NCBI GenBank assembly: GCA_016284115.1
Contig: JAEEOD010000286.1
Location: 1 to 7,079 of the forward strand
Source: Bacteroidaceae bacterium
Lineage (GTDB): Bacteria > Bacteroidota > Bacteroidia > Bacteroidales > Bacteroidaceae
Reading direction: 5' to 3'
Length of the DNA stretch: 7,079 bases
Position numbers and translations under genes: made by a program. Each line of letters starts with the position of its first letter. The stretch's first letter is position 1. This document shows, piece by piece, positions 1-6,047 of this stretch. The notes beneath the pieces were generated by a model that saw nothing but the letters and a program-made list of their open reading frames with translations, was not told where the DNA came from and searched no databases.

Positions 1-99
1 ATTGGAAAAACAAGTGGTCAAATAGGTGGTCAAATAGATGGTCAAATAAGTGGTCAAAAAGGTGGTCAAAAAGGTGGTCAAAAAGGTGGTCAAATATGA
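1..99 (+). CDS. 3' end of an upstream operon gene with a Gly-Gly-Gln repeat tail (partial)
   Basis: This frame is open from the left edge and ends at TGA 97-99, giving the last 32 residues of a protein. After IGKT the whole visible part is seven tetrapeptides of the form (G/S/D)GQ(I/K). The stop shares four bases (ATGA) with the hsdR start, so the gene is almost certainly in the same operon and translationally coupled to it. From memory of the family, GGQ-rich tracts occur near the C-terminus of Bacteroidetes ATP-binding proteins with an AlbA_2/Schlafen-type domain (COG2865-like), which are often encoded beside hsdR. In those proteins the tract usually precedes a winged-helix domain, which is absent here. 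The identity is therefore only a suggestion, and the C-terminus of an HsdS subunit or another protein is possible. The frame itself is well supported by the repeat periodicity and the ATGA junction. Confidence 0.7.
   Translation: MGKTSGQIGGQIDGQISGQKGGQKGGQKGGQI
13..96 (+). repeat. Seven tandem 12-bp repeats, consensus GGTGGTCAAAWA
   Basis: Seven consecutive 12-bp units occupy this stretch, at 13, 25, 37, 49, 61, 73 and 85. They vary mainly at the first codon (AGT, GGT or GAT) and the fourth codon (ATA or AAA). Units 5 and 6 are identical. The unit length is a multiple of three, so gain or loss of units would lengthen or shorten the encoded GGQ tail by four residues without a frameshift. The last unit supplies the A of the hsdR ATG, so the hsdR initiation region lies inside the repeat. 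Confidence 0.95.
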
Positions 100-3000
100 A
101 TAGAATATCATTCAAGGAAAACGATATTAGCCAGAGGCCGGCTATAGAGTTGTTACAGAAGTTGGGATATCAATATATCTCGCCAGATGAGGCTTTGACT
201 ATGCGGGGAGGTAAAACTTCCAATGTTCTGTTGGAGGAGGTGCTGAGACGACAGCTTCGAGAACTGAACTCTATTAGAATAGGTTCGCGTAAAGAAGCAC
301 GTTTTTCAGAACAAAACATCGAAAACGGTGTAATCGCTATGAGGAATGTGCCTATGGAGGGTGGCTATCTCAGTGGTAATGAGGCTGTCTATAACATGCT
401 GACATTGGGTAAGGCATTTGAACAGAGCATCGATGGCGACAAGAAAAGTTATACGATGCGGTATATTGATTGGGAACACCCAGAGAACAATATCTATCAT
501 GTGACAGAAGAGTTTGCCGTAACCCGTACTGGTTCTTCAGACACCTATCGACCAGATATAGTATTGTTCGTTAATGGTATCCCTTTGGTGATTATAGAAT
601 GTAAACGTCCTGACATTAGAGGTGCAGAAGAGCAGGCGATTTCACAGCATCTGCGCAATCAGAAAGACGATGGCATTAGAGGATTGTATGTCTATAGTTC
701 TCTACTGTTGGCAATAGGAAATAACTTTGCCAGTTATGGTACTACAGGATCTTCTTCTCAGTTCTGGGGGAAATGGCGTGAAATGTTTATCAATAGAGAC
801 GAGGAACGGGATTATCAAAAGCGGCTTTTGGATATCGTGAATATGGGCTGCCAAGAAGTGCGTACTCCAACCCCACAGGATGAATACATCTATAATCTTT
901 GTCGTCCTGAACGTTTACTGGAATTGATCTATCACTTTACAGTATTCGATGCAGGCATTAAGAAACTGGCCCGATACCAGCAGTATTTCACTGTAAAGGA
1001 GGTTGTTGAACGAGTGGAGCACATTGAGGCAGGCAAGCGTAATGGTGGTGTGGTATGGCATACACAGGGAAGTGGTAAGTCACTGACAATGGTCATGCTG
1101 GCACAGAAGATTGCTACCGTTGTGCAGAATCCCCGAATCGTATTGGTAACAGATCGCACAGACTTGGATGCTCAAATAACAAAGACTTTCCGTAAATGTG
1201 GCAAGGATGTGGAGAATGCCACAACGGGAAAGAATCTGGTTGAACTGTTGGAAAGCAACACTGATTCTGTGATAACAACCATCATCAACAAGTTTGCTAC
1301 AGCCATCAAGAAAATAAAGCAGCCATTGACTGATCCGAACATCTTTGTGTTAATAGATGAAGCACATCGCAGCCAGTATAAGGAAATGGCTATACAGATG
1401 AATCGCGTATTGCCTAATGCTTGTAAGATTGCCTTTACGGGTACTCCGTTGATGAAGAAGGATAAGAATACGGCCCTTACCTTTGGAGGTATCATTAAAC
1501 CTGTCTATACGGTGAAACAGGCGGTGGAAGATCATGCTGTAGTGCCCCTTCTTTACGAAGGACGCATCGTTCCTCAATCAGTTACAGAAGGCCCGATTGA
1601 TAGTTTCTTTGAACGTGTTTGTGAAGGCTTGACAGAAGAACAGTCTGTTGACCTTAAAAAGAAGTTCTCACGTACTGATGTCCTTAATCAGACTGAGCAA
1701 CGGATTTTTTCCATTGCTACAGATATTTCTGAACATTACACAGACAATTGGAAGGATACAGGTTTTAAAGCTATGTTGGTAACGCCCAAGAAACGTGTGG
1801 CCATTCTTTATAAGAAGTATCTGGATGAGATTGGCAAAGTTTCATCTGAGGTCTTGATTACTGCCCCTGATGACAGAGAGGGCGAAGAAACAGCATACGG
1901 AGATACGCCTGAAGAGGTTAAAGCATTCTGGAAACAAATGATGGATGAGCATGGTACACCTCATAAATATCAGGAAAATTTGATTTCCAGATTCAAAGGA
2001 CAAGAAGTTCCAGAAATAATGATTGTGGTGGATAAGTTACTGACAGGATTTGACGAGCCAAAGGTAACTGTCATGTATCTCGATCGCCATTTATGCGGAC
2101 ATACTTTGTTGCAGGCCGTTGCCCGTGTGAACCGTACTTGCGAAGGTAAGGATTATGGGTACATTATAGACTATTATGGTGTGTTGGCAGAGTTGGATGA
2201 CGCTCTCAGTATCTACTCTGAATATGACGAGGATGACAGAGAAGTGTTCCGAGAGACTTTGGCACCTGTCAGCGATAAGATTGCAGAATTGCCTCAGAAG
2301 AGTGCTGATTTGTGGGATTTGTTCAAGACGATTCCCAACAAACGGGATTTAGAGGCTTATGCACAGTCTTTGCGGATGGAAGACCGCCGTCATGAATTTT
2401 ATGACCGCTTGACGGCTTTCTCGTCTCTCCTTCAATTGGCTCTTTCAACCAAAGAGTTTTATGAACACACTGAAGAGAAAACCATACAGCGCTATAAGGA
2501 AGATCTGAGGATGTTCTCTAAACTCCGTACTTCCGTACAATTACGCTATTCTGATGCAATAGACTATAAAAAATATGAGGCAAGGATAGAGAAACTGATC
2601 AATCGCCATGTGGAGAGTGATGAGGTAAAAATTATCACAAAACTGGTTAATATCTTCGATACAGAAAACTTCCAGAAGGAAGTTGACAACATTGTTGGTA
2701 CTGCGGCCAAAGCTGATACAATAGCATCACGTACAGCCAAATATATTAAGGAGAATATGGATTCTGATCCTGCTTTTTATAAAAAGTTCTCTCAACTGAT
2801 AAGGGAAGCTATTGAGGCTTACGAGCAAGGACGTTTGAGTGACAATGAGTACTTGGAAAAAATGCAACAGTACAAAGAAGATGTACTGAACCATACAGAC
2901 AGCGAACTTCCTGCAGAGTTGGAACACAATAACGCTGCTAAAGCCTATTATGGTATTGCATTGGAAACATATAAACGACTGTTCCCAGAACTATCCATCA

Positions 3001-3242
3001 AAGAAATGGCACTTGCTACTGCAAACGCCTTCGATCGCATTATTCGTAAGACAGTGATAGTTGATGATGCCGTCCTGGTGGATTGGCAGTCTAAGAGTGA
3101 TACTATTGGTAGAATGAAAATAGAATTGGAAGACGAGTTGATAGACAATATCAAGCGAAAGTACGGACTTGATTTCTCATTTGATGATATGGATTTGATC
3201 ATTGACGGTTGTGTAGATGTAGCTAAGATATGGATCAGATAA
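96..3242 (+). CDS. hsdR: Type I restriction enzyme R (endonuclease/translocase) subunit HsdR
   Basis: This is the motor and nuclease subunit of a type I restriction complex. Together with HsdM and HsdS it translocates unmethylated DNA with ATP and cleaves at a distance. At 1048 aa it has normal full length. The N-terminal nuclease domain (about 1-250) shows a PD-(D/E)xK site: RPD with D154, a hydrophobic strand, then ECK with E168 and K170. The SF2 helicase core follows, with Walker A HTQGSGKS (322-329), DEAH (421-424), FTGTP (447-451), a motif V region DKLLTGFDEP (646-655) and motif VI QAVARVNR (673-680). The rest, about 720-1040, is charged and helical, as expected for the C-terminal domain that contacts the methyltransferase. 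All key residues are present, so it should be active if HsdM/HsdS exist. The ATG overlaps the upstream TGA (ATGA), and the 3' end overlaps the next gene by 13 bp. There is no clear Shine-Dalgarno, so coupled translation is likely. Confidence 0.96.
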   Translation: MNRISFKENDISQRPAIELLQKLGYQYISPDEALTMRGGKTSNVLLEEVLRRQLRELNSIRIGSRKEARFSEQNIENGVIAMRNVPMEGGYLSGNEAVYNMLTLGKAFEQSIDGDKKSYTMRYIDWEHPENNIYHVTEEFAVTRTGSSDTYRPDIVLFVNGIPLVIIECKRPDIRGAEEQAISQHLRNQKDDGIRGLYVYSSLLLAIGNNFASYGTTGSSSQFWGKWREMFINRDEERDYQKRLLDIVNMGCQEVRTPTPQDEYIYNLCRPERLLELIYHFTVFDAGIKKLARYQQYFTVKEVVERVEHIEAGKRNGGVVWHTQGSGKSLTMVMLAQKIATVVQNPRIVLVTDRTDLDAQITKTFRKCGKDVENATTGKNLVELLESNTDSVITTIINKFATAIKKIKQPLTDPNIFVLIDEAHRSQYKEMAIQMNRVLPNACKIAFTGTPLMKKDKNTALTFGGIIKPVYTVKQAVEDHAVVPLLYEGRIVPQSVTEGPIDSFFERVCEGLTEEQSVDLKKKFSRTDVLNQTEQRIFSIATDISEHYTDNWKDTGFKAMLVTPKKRVAILYKKYLDEIGKVSSEVLITAPDDREGEETAYGDTPEEVKAFWKQMMDEHGTPHKYQENLISRFKGQEVPEIMIVVDKLLTGFDEPKVTVMYLDRHLCGHTLLQAVARVNRTCEGKDYGYIIDYYGVLAELDDALSIYSEYDEDDREVFRETLAPVSDKIAELPQKSADLWDLFKTIPNKRDLEAYAQSLRMEDRRHEFYDRLTAFSSLLQLALSTKEFYEHTEEKTIQRYKEDLRMFSKLRTSVQLRYSDAIDYKKYEARIEKLINRHVESDEVKIITKLVNIFDTENFQKEVDNIVGTAAKADTIASRTAKYIKENMDSDPAFYKKFSQLIREAIEAYEQGRLSDNEYLEKMQQYKEDVLNHTDSELPAELEHNNAAKAYYGIALETYKRLFPELSIKEMALATANAFDRIIRKTVIVDDAVLVDWQSKSDTIGRMKIELEDELIDNIKRKYGLDFSFDDMDLIIDGCVDVAKIWIR

Positions 3243-3937
3243 TAAAGGATAGCATACAATTTGGCTCTACAACTATCGACTATGACATTGAATTTGCGCA
3301 GAGAAAAACTCTGAGTATTTGTGTGAATCCTGAAGGTTCTGTCCACCTAAAGGCACCTATTGAGGCCAATTTGGAACAGATTCGAAAGAAGGTCTATAAA
3401 AGAGCTAACTGGATACTGAGACAAAAGCGATTCTTTGAATCCTTTGGAATACCAACAACTAAACGTCAGTATATCAGTGGTGAGTCACATCTGTATTTGG
3501 GACGACAGTATATGTTAAGAGTGAAGGAAAGTGATGTGAATGCTGTCCACTATCAGAATAATATTATTGAAATAGAATGCAGGCATAAGAGAGATGCAGG
3601 CATCCTCTTGCAAACATGGTATCGTCAACGAGCAAACATCAAATTCCAAGAATATGCAAAACCTATCATAGAACAATTCTCCGTCTATGGCGTGAAACCT
3701 CAAAGTGTTTCAATCAAAAAGATGGATAAACGTTGGGGGTATTGTACTACAGAAGGTAATATTTCTCTAAATCCGAGGCTTATCTGCGCCCCAAGATGCT
3801 GCATTGAATATGTGATTACCCATGAACTATGCCATCTTATCTATAGGAATCACACTAAGGAGTTTTATGCTCTCCTTTCCAAAGAAATGCCTCATTGGGA
3901 AAAGTATAAAAACAAATTAGAAAGGATAATGATGTAA
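3230..3937 (+). CDS. YgjP/DUF45-family (M48-like) zinc metallopeptidase, hsdR-linked
   Basis: This 235-aa protein has the layout of the YgjP-like metallopeptidase family (DUF45, WLM/SprT-like). A basic N-terminal domain of about 150 residues is followed by KRWGYCTTEGNISLNPRL (167-184) and the zinc motif HELCH (198-202: ligands H198 and H202, catalytic E199). NH at 207-208 supplies the likely third ligand H208, and MPHWEKYK (220-227) follows. Most family members read RWGSC; here the Ser is Tyr (RWGYC). I see no signal peptide or membrane segment, so it should be cytoplasmic. Its ATG lies inside the end of hsdR (13-bp overlap), so it is translated with hsdR. Such genes are commonly found directly after hsdR, but their role in restriction is not established; turnover of HsdR or of DNA-protein complexes is conceivable and is speculation. 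The family assignment is firm and the substrate unknown. Confidence 0.92.
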   Translation: MDQIIKDSIQFGSTTIDYDIEFAQRKTLSICVNPEGSVHLKAPIEANLEQIRKKVYKRANWILRQKRFFESFGIPTTKRQYISGESHLYLGRQYMLRVKESDVNAVHYQNNIIEIECRHKRDAGILLQTWYRQRANIKFQEYAKPIIEQFSVYGVKPQSVSIKKMDKRWGYCTTEGNISLNPRLICAPRCCIEYVITHELCHLIYRNHTKEFYALLSKEMPHWEKYKNKLERIMM

Positions 3938-3940
3938 GCA

Positions 3941-5308
3941 TTACCTAAACACTTCATTCATACTATAGCACAGATTCTGGAACTTGCGCCAGAGGTGGGG
4001 TGACCATTTGGTTTTATGGTGCAGGGTGCGGTAGCGGTCGAAGTCTTTCTGATTCCAGATGGTGAAATTGGTGACGCTGAGGTAGCCGTTGTACTCCGTG
4101 AGGGTATCACCATTGAACTGCAGTTCCTTGGATAATTGAGGGAACCAGTCGGGGTGCTGCATCTGCTCGGCAAAGTACTTGGCGGTTTGGTCTTTGATGT
4201 AGTTGTGGTATTTCAGTACGCTGTAGATGCAGAACCAATGGTTTTTACGCGAAGCAATGCCAATCATCTGCCCAATCTTCTCACGCAGCCACACAAGGTC
4301 CACAGGCCGACCGTTCAGGCTGGTATGAAAGACCTTATTATATAAAATGGTGTCGGAATCCTCTGGATGTTCCAGTTGATAGATCAGTTCTGATAGCCAC
4401 TGGTACTTGCATAAAGCTGAGAACAGGGCGTCGATTTCTTCTTCATTAGGTAGGGTTGGCAGTTCGCGCAGATCCATGCCCAGTAAGTCCAGACGGTCGG
4501 CATGTCCCATAAAAGCCGTTTGTAGTGACTGTGGTACGTCGTTGACCAACTTCCTGAGTTCGGCTTTGAGGTCCTCGGCACTCATGCCATCGGCATACAT
4601 ATAGTGCAGCATCGAGGTGTAGTGACGCATCTCTTCCTGTCCTTCTTCTGACTGTCTGTGCATCTGTACGCCACTGGTGAGCAATCTCTCAGCTTCCTCG
4701 GGTGTGACTGTCGCGCCAGTTATCTCCATCATTCGTTCGAAATGTAACATCAGATAGGTGAGCATATTGTAGTAATGCAGGAAATCGGTAGAATGATCCT
4801 TCGATGAGATTTCGGGATAGATTTTCTGACTGGTAGATTTCTTCAATGCTTTTTCCACTTTGCCATTCAAGCTTGTCAAGCATTCGTACGTGCCTTTCAT
4901 TTCTTCGTTTGTTTCCAACCATTTGCCAATGGTGGGAAGCAGTTCGCTGATACCTTCGATGTAGAGTAGTGGGTTCTCTTTGACTATGGTATCTGACTTC
5001 GAGGCTTCCTTCAAGGTTTTCATCATGAAAGAGAAAAACTCGTTGATCAGAAGAGGTAACTCAGCCACATAGTCTTGATTCTTGGTGCGTCGATGGTGCG
5101 TGAAGTCTTCTTGCTGCAGGGCCAGGTCTTGGTCGGTCATGCGACAAAGGCGGGCTGCCTTCATGCAGAGGGAGCGCAGGTCTATGACATTTTCCAGAAA
5201 AACATGGTCTTCGTAGTTGTAGATGAAATGGTAACTCATCTCTATCAGGGTAATCATCTGACGGTCGAATACCTCGTAGTTGAATTTGGTAGTAGTGGTC
5301 GTATTCAT
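3941..5308 (-). CDS. Unrecognised 455-aa probably helical protein
   Basis: I do not recognise this protein. It is acidic to neutral, without signal peptide, membrane segments or a nucleotide-binding motif. It appears mostly alpha-helical, with several amphipathic stretches (about 85-105, 175-197, 203-255 and 290-312) and a C-terminal part rich in aromatic residues (W340, W358, W388, W418, W435, W440). Cysteines and histidines are scattered and form no obvious metal site. The start is the ATG at 5306-5308: an in-frame TAA lies just upstream (5318-5320) and a good Bacteroidetes promoter ends shortly before it, predicting a leader of roughly 15-20 nt. The opening MNTTTTTK comes from a run of ACN codons. 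It is the last gene of the minus-strand set and converges on the metallopeptidase gene with 3 bp between stops. Coding potential is supported by the long open frame and the promoter; its function is unknown. Confidence 0.85.
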   Translation of the reverse strand: MNTTTTTKFNYEVFDRQMITLIEMSYHFIYNYEDHVFLENVIDLRSLCMKAARLCRMTDQDLALQQEDFTHHRRTKNQDYVAELPLLINEFFSFMMKTLKEASKSDTIVKENPLLYIEGISELLPTIGKWLETNEEMKGTYECLTSLNGKVEKALKKSTSQKIYPEISSKDHSTDFLHYYNMLTYLMLHFERMMEITGATVTPEEAERLLTSGVQMHRQSEEGQEEMRHYTSMLHYMYADGMSAEDLKAELRKLVNDVPQSLQTAFMGHADRLDLLGMDLRELPTLPNEEEIDALFSALCKYQWLSELIYQLEHPEDSDTILYNKVFHTSLNGRPVDLVWLREKIGQMIGIASRKNHWFCIYSVLKYHNYIKDQTAKYFAEQMQHPDWFPQLSKELQFNGDTLTEYNGYLSVTNFTIWNQKDFDRYRTLHHKTKWSPHLWRKFQNLCYSMNEVFR

Positions 5309-5333
5309 ATATGTTTCTTATTATTTTGGGGCG

Positions 5334-5365
5334 CAAAGATATATAAATTCTACCACTCCACCAAA
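5334..5365 (-). promoter_or_regulatory. Bacteroidetes-type promoter of the 455-aa protein gene
   Basis: Read on the minus strand, TTTG (5362-5365) is followed after 20 bp by TATCTTTG (5334-5341). This matches the established Bacteroidetes primary sigma-factor pattern TTTG at -33 and TAnnTTTG at -7 with typical spacing. The -7 box lies 25 bp upstream of the ATG at 5308, which suggests a short leader. The promoter starts immediately after the stop codon of the DUF6078-like gene, so the downstream gene can be expressed independently of the genes before it. No Shine-Dalgarno is seen, as is usual in this phylum. Confidence 0.75.
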
Positions 5366-5368
5366 TAA

Positions 5369-5800
5369 TTACTTGTTTGGCTCCACTACCACTTCCTCTT
5401 CCCGATACCTGTCGAAGCCGATGGAGGTATCCACGCCAAGGGAGCTAAAGACTTCGAGGGCGTGCTGCTGCTCTGACGGACTTAAGCCAAATTTGTCATA
5501 GCCATGCCAACGGCGTTCGAAGCTGGCACGACTGCCAAAGCCCATGAGGGTGGGCAATATGGACAGGTGCTTGCGTGGCACTTCATTCCTTAGGCGCTCA
5601 AAGCCGTAGGCGATGCGCTGGCTCTTCCTGACGAGCAGGTAGGGACAGCCCTCGGACGTGGGGGTTACTAACTCGGTGTTTACCACCGTCATGCTGACCT
5701 CCTTGTTGCGTACTTGAAGGTAGTTCTTGTAGCGCAGACATTGGCTGCACTGCGGACATGCTGCCAGAGGGCAGACTGTGTTTTGATCTAGTTTCAACAT
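5369..5800 (-). CDS. DUF6078-like small Cys-rich protein
   Basis: This 143-aa protein resembles, from memory, the Bacteroidales DUF6078 family. It shares an N-terminal cysteine cluster followed by CLRY, then a segment ending SEGCPY, then a basic helical region (R-K-S-Q-R-I-A-Y-G-F, L-R-N-E-V-P) and a C-terminal part with LSPSEQQ. The cysteines are C10, C15, C18 and C21 (C-x4-C-x2-C-x2-C) plus C52, enough to bind zinc or another metal; metal binding is inference. The many Arg/Lys residues in the middle would suit a nucleic-acid or protein partner. The start ATG (5798-5800) is well fixed, since an in-frame TAG sits at 5807-5809. I find no TAnnTTTG box in the 247 bp upstream, so it is probably transcribed from the helicase gene or controlled through the repeat region before it. 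Function unknown. Confidence 0.8.
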   Translation of the reverse strand: MLKLDQNTVCPLAACPQCSQCLRYKNYLQVRNKEVSMTVVNTELVTPTSEGCPYLLVRKSQRIAYGFERLRNEVPRKHLSILPTLMGFGSRASFERRWHGYDKFGLSPSEQQHALEVFSSLGVDTSIGFDRYREEEVVVEPNK

Positions 5801-5842
5801 TGTAGTCTATTTTTATTAGTTACTTTTTTGTTTTGCTCTCAC

Positions 5843-5908
5843 TGTGAACATTTTTGCTCATAGTTATGAGCATTTTTGCTCACAGCGATGAACATTTGTG
5901 AGCATAGT
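5843..5908. repeat. Three imperfect 22-bp iteron-like direct repeats
   Basis: Copies begin at exactly 5843, 5865 and 5887. Each has the form TGAACA or TGAGCA, then a T-rich spacer, then TGCTCA (TGAGCA in the third copy), ending TAGT or CAGC. The six hexamer half-sites start at 5845, 5855, 5867, 5877, 5889 and 5899, giving spacings of 10, 12, 10, 12 and 10 bp. A weaker TGCTCT at 5834 fits the left end. Two perfect 8-bp inverted repeats arise from this arrangement: TGCTCATA/TATGAGCA (5855-5872, 2-bp loop) and TGCTCACA/TGTGAGCA (5877-5904, 12-bp loop). About one helical turn per half-site suggests cooperative binding of a dimeric protein. Confidence 0.85.
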
Positions 5909-5943
5909 GAAGGAATGTCGTAATACACGGAATTGCATTTTTA

Positions 5944-6045
5944 CCTTCACCCTTCACCTTTGGCGATTATTACATTGAATGTCAGTAAGTTAAGTGGGTG
6001 AAGGTGGAAGGCTTTACCTTCACCTTACCTTCACCCACCTTCACC
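5944..6045. repeat. Cluster of GGTGAAGG boxes
   Basis: The octamer CCTTCACC (GGTGAAGG on the minus strand) occurs at 5944-5951, 5951-5958, 6017-6024, 6028-6035 and 6038-6045, and in the opposite orientation at 5997-6004. The three copies nearest the helicase stop codon are spaced 11 and 10 bp, about one helical turn. A one-mismatch copy (AGTGAAGG, + orientation) lies at 5906-5913 at the edge of the other repeat array. One further exact copy lies inside the helicase gene at 6569-6576. The density in such a short gap is far above chance. Confidence 0.85.
5994..6038. repeat. Perfect 12-bp inverted repeat GTGGGTGAAGGT/ACCTTCACCCAC
   Basis: The left arm is 5994-6005 and the right arm 6027-6038, separated by 21 bp which themselves contain GGAAGG and CCTTCACC and could pair further. 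It starts 10 bp beyond the helicase stop codon. On the minus-strand transcript it would form a stable GC-rich hairpin. The sequence after it (TTAACTTACTG) is not a real U-tract, so it is not a typical intrinsic terminator. It could be an RNA processing or stability element, or a dyad operator. Confidence 0.75.
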
Positions 6046-6047
6046 CT

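Larger units (their letters stand above)
5801..6047. other. 247-bp repeat-rich intergenic region between the helicase and DUF6078-like genes
   Basis: No convincing gene lies in this gap. It is built of two unrelated repeat sets: a half-site array with 22-bp period on the left (about 5834-5908) and GGTGAAGG boxes on the right (5944-6045). Between them lies a short AT-rich stretch around 5964-5993. Neither strand contains a clear Bacteroidetes TAnnTTTG promoter. The location beside a replication-type helicase gene makes an origin or an autoregulatory operator plausible, but the sequence alone does not show either. Confidence 0.7.

Noticed and set aside
13..96. HsdS central spacer repeats of the EcoR124 type (12-bp, TAEL) that alter recognition spacing.
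   Set aside because: Those repeats lie between the two target-recognition domains, whereas this tract is at the very C-terminus and encodes GGQ units.
2948..3346. 132-aa minus-strand open frame across the hsdR/metallopeptidase junction.
   Set aside because: It lies antisense to two well-supported genes, has no recognisable domain, and its low-complexity Ser/Ile-rich composition is typical of a shadow frame.
5061..5336. 91-aa minus-strand open frame overlapping the start of the 455-aa gene.
   Set aside because: It is an alternate frame within the 455-aa coding sequence, its start falls inside the promoter, and it has no family-like features.
5855..5877. Intrinsic terminator on the plus strand: dyad TGCTCATA/TATGAGCA followed by five T.
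   Set aside because: No plus-strand gene ends upstream of it, the stem is AT-rich with a 2-nt loop, and it is explained better as part of the periodic half-site array.
5843..5908. CRISPR array.
   Set aside because: The 22-bp copies are contiguous, with no unique spacers, and are imperfect.
5994..6038. Rho-independent terminator of the helicase gene.
   Set aside because: The hairpin is good but the minus-strand sequence after it lacks a U-run, so it is reported only as an inverted repeat.
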